Below, piece by piece: positions 45,099-45,942 of a DNA stretch of 45,942 nucleotides (within the stretch, counting starts at the first letter, position 1; every line of letters starts with the position of its first letter). Source of the DNA: Phycisphaerales bacterium UBA1910 (GTDB taxonomy: Bacteria; Planctomycetota; Phycisphaerae; Phycisphaerales; UBA1924); assembly GCA_002337545.1 (NCBI GenBank), contig DDGE01000047.1:129103-175044 (forward strand), in the 5' to 3' direction. Made by a program: the position numbers and the translations under genes. A model generated the notes under the pieces. The model was not told where the DNA came from. It was given only the letters and a program-made list of their open reading frames with translations, and made no database searches.

Positions 45099-45731
45099 TC
45101 AGCGGCGACGACGACCTGCTGCGAGACCACCGAGACCGAGCAGTGCGATCGCTCCGGGTGCCGGGGTGAGTGCGACATCGTCAACATAGAGGCCGTTGGC
45201 GATGCCGTTGACAGCGCCTGCGGAGAGCTGGAAGCGGAGGAGGAAGGAGTCCGCGCCCGCTGCGGATGTCAGATCGAGCGAGAACTGCTGGTAGCTGTCG
45301 CTGATACCCAGACCGATGAGTGAGGTGAGCGTTTCACCGCGAACACCGCCGCCGTCGCTCCCGTCCTGATCGAGCCAGAGGATCTGGACAAATGTGTCCA
45401 TGCCGACGAAGTCTGTCGAATCGACAGCTGCGTAGAAGGAGAGGTTGTAGTCGGTTTCTGCGGTGATGCTGCCAACGGGCTGGTTCTGCTCGATGAAGTA
45501 TGCGCCGCCTGCGGGTGCGTTGTTGATGTGATCGAAGTACATGTAGGCGCTGTAGTCACCGGAGTTGGGCATTGCGGCGCTGCGTTCAACGGAGCCTGAG
45601 GGGCCGCCGATGATCTCTGCCCAGTCTGCGGCGTCAGTGCCTGTGCCTGACTCGAAGCCCGCGTTTAGGATGTCAGCCGATGCGAATGATGCAGCGGCAG
45701 CGATGATTGCGATCGTGGTTGTGGTCTTCAT
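45099..45731 (-). CDS. Exported protein with PEP-CTERM-like sorting tail
   Basis: A 210-residue exported protein. It has a signal peptide (MKTTTTIAIIAAAASFASA), a beta-sandwich-like domain (ILNAGFESGTGTDAADW ... LYVDDVALTP) similar to carbohydrate-binding modules, and the sorting tail TPAPGAIALLGLGGLAAGRRRR. The same layout as the gene at 42380, but the mature parts are not alike. ATG 45731 is preceded by GAAGAGGAT. A transcript of its own, ended by the hairpin at 45031. Binding to a surface polysaccharide is a guess. Confidence 0.75.
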   Translation of the reverse strand: MKTTTTIAIIAAAASFASADILNAGFESGTGTDAADWAEIIGGPSGSVERSAAMPNSGDYSAYMYFDHINNAPAGGAYFIEQNQPVGSITAETDYNLSFYAAVDSTDFVGMDTFVQILWLDQDGSDGGGVRGETLTSLIGLGISDSYQQFSLDLTSAAGADSFLLRFQLSAGAVNGIANGLYVDDVALTPAPGAIALLGLGGLAAGRRRR

Positions 45732-45942
45732 GAGTATCCTCTTCTCTCTCTTAAGCTGCGTTGTGCGGCAGCGGTTGACATGATTGCTGTAGTGACAGCC
45801 CACAGAATGTAACTGTTACGGATGATTGGCACAAGGGGCTCATCATGAGAATTCGCCTCAATTGACCTGAATTTCATCCCTTTCACCGGTAATCGTGTGT
45901 TCAGGGGCGGTTGATCTGGAACTGTTACTGCAAAACGGGAGC
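45732..45942 (-). other. Promoter region at the window's right edge
   Basis: No gene on either strand. It contains the probable promoter of the sorting-tail gene and two copies of AACTGTTAC (near 45810 and 45922), the first inside the palindrome GTAACTGTTAC. No clear sigma-70 boxes are seen on the minus strand. Confidence 0.35.

Noticed and set aside
45770..45800. TTGACA on the plus strand at about 45775 as a promoter.
   Set aside because: No -10 element at the right distance and no gene follows on that strand.

Overview
The window looks like a chromosomal segment of a marine planctomycete of the class Phycisphaerae. This is inferred from gene content and not from a marker gene. Supporting signs are the Kdo enzymes of a Gram-negative outer membrane, futalosine-pathway menaquinone synthesis, a large DUF58/BatA/von Willebrand/coiled-coil envelope operon, exported proteins ending in a GC-type dockerin or in a PAPG(A)-hydrophobic-Arg sorting tail, and a TFIIB-type zinc-ribbon protein of a type seen in planctomycetes. 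I see no tRNA, rRNA, CRISPR array, insertion sequence or phage gene. Genes are tightly packed and convergent pairs often stop within 0-12 bases of each other.

Left part (1-9,790). A 5'-truncated mqnC and a DUF389 membrane protein are followed by a zinc-ribbon gene whose frame appears broken at a run of six G. A leftward operon then encodes a glycosyltransferase, ExbD and a TonB-like protein. After it come an NAD(P)HX epimerase, an SDR lacking the catalytic Tyr, a DUF151 bifunctional-nuclease-like protein, TruD and a HAD hydrolase.

Centre (9,797-21,918). Seven leftward genes form one compact operon, mostly with 4-base stop/start overlaps: DUF58, BatA-type vWA, vWA/GATase-like membrane protein, a 1,199-residue membrane coiled-coil protein, a Gln-rich exported protein, a periplasmic squalene-cyclase-fold protein and an exported beta-rich protein. 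Related operons in planctomycetes usually include a MoxR ATPase, but none is next to this one. This is the best candidate here for an incompletely described envelope system.

Right part (22,130-45,942). There is housekeeping: phosphofructokinase, DnaB with a C-terminal tail resembling the SSB tip, PdxH, a membrane pyrophosphatase with a large inserted loop, bS21, TrpF, a rhomboid protease fused to a helical-repeat domain, citrate synthase, the elongation pair PBP2-RodA followed by RsmG, and the Kdo pair KdsD-KdsC. Mixed in are secreted proteins: a DUF6263-like protein, a dockerin protein, a transglutaminase-like protein, a lipoprotein and two sorting-tail proteins. A 434-base gap after pdxH holds a perfect Shine-Dalgarno, a 12-codon frame, a predicted three-way junction and a strong intrinsic terminator, and may encode a small RNA.
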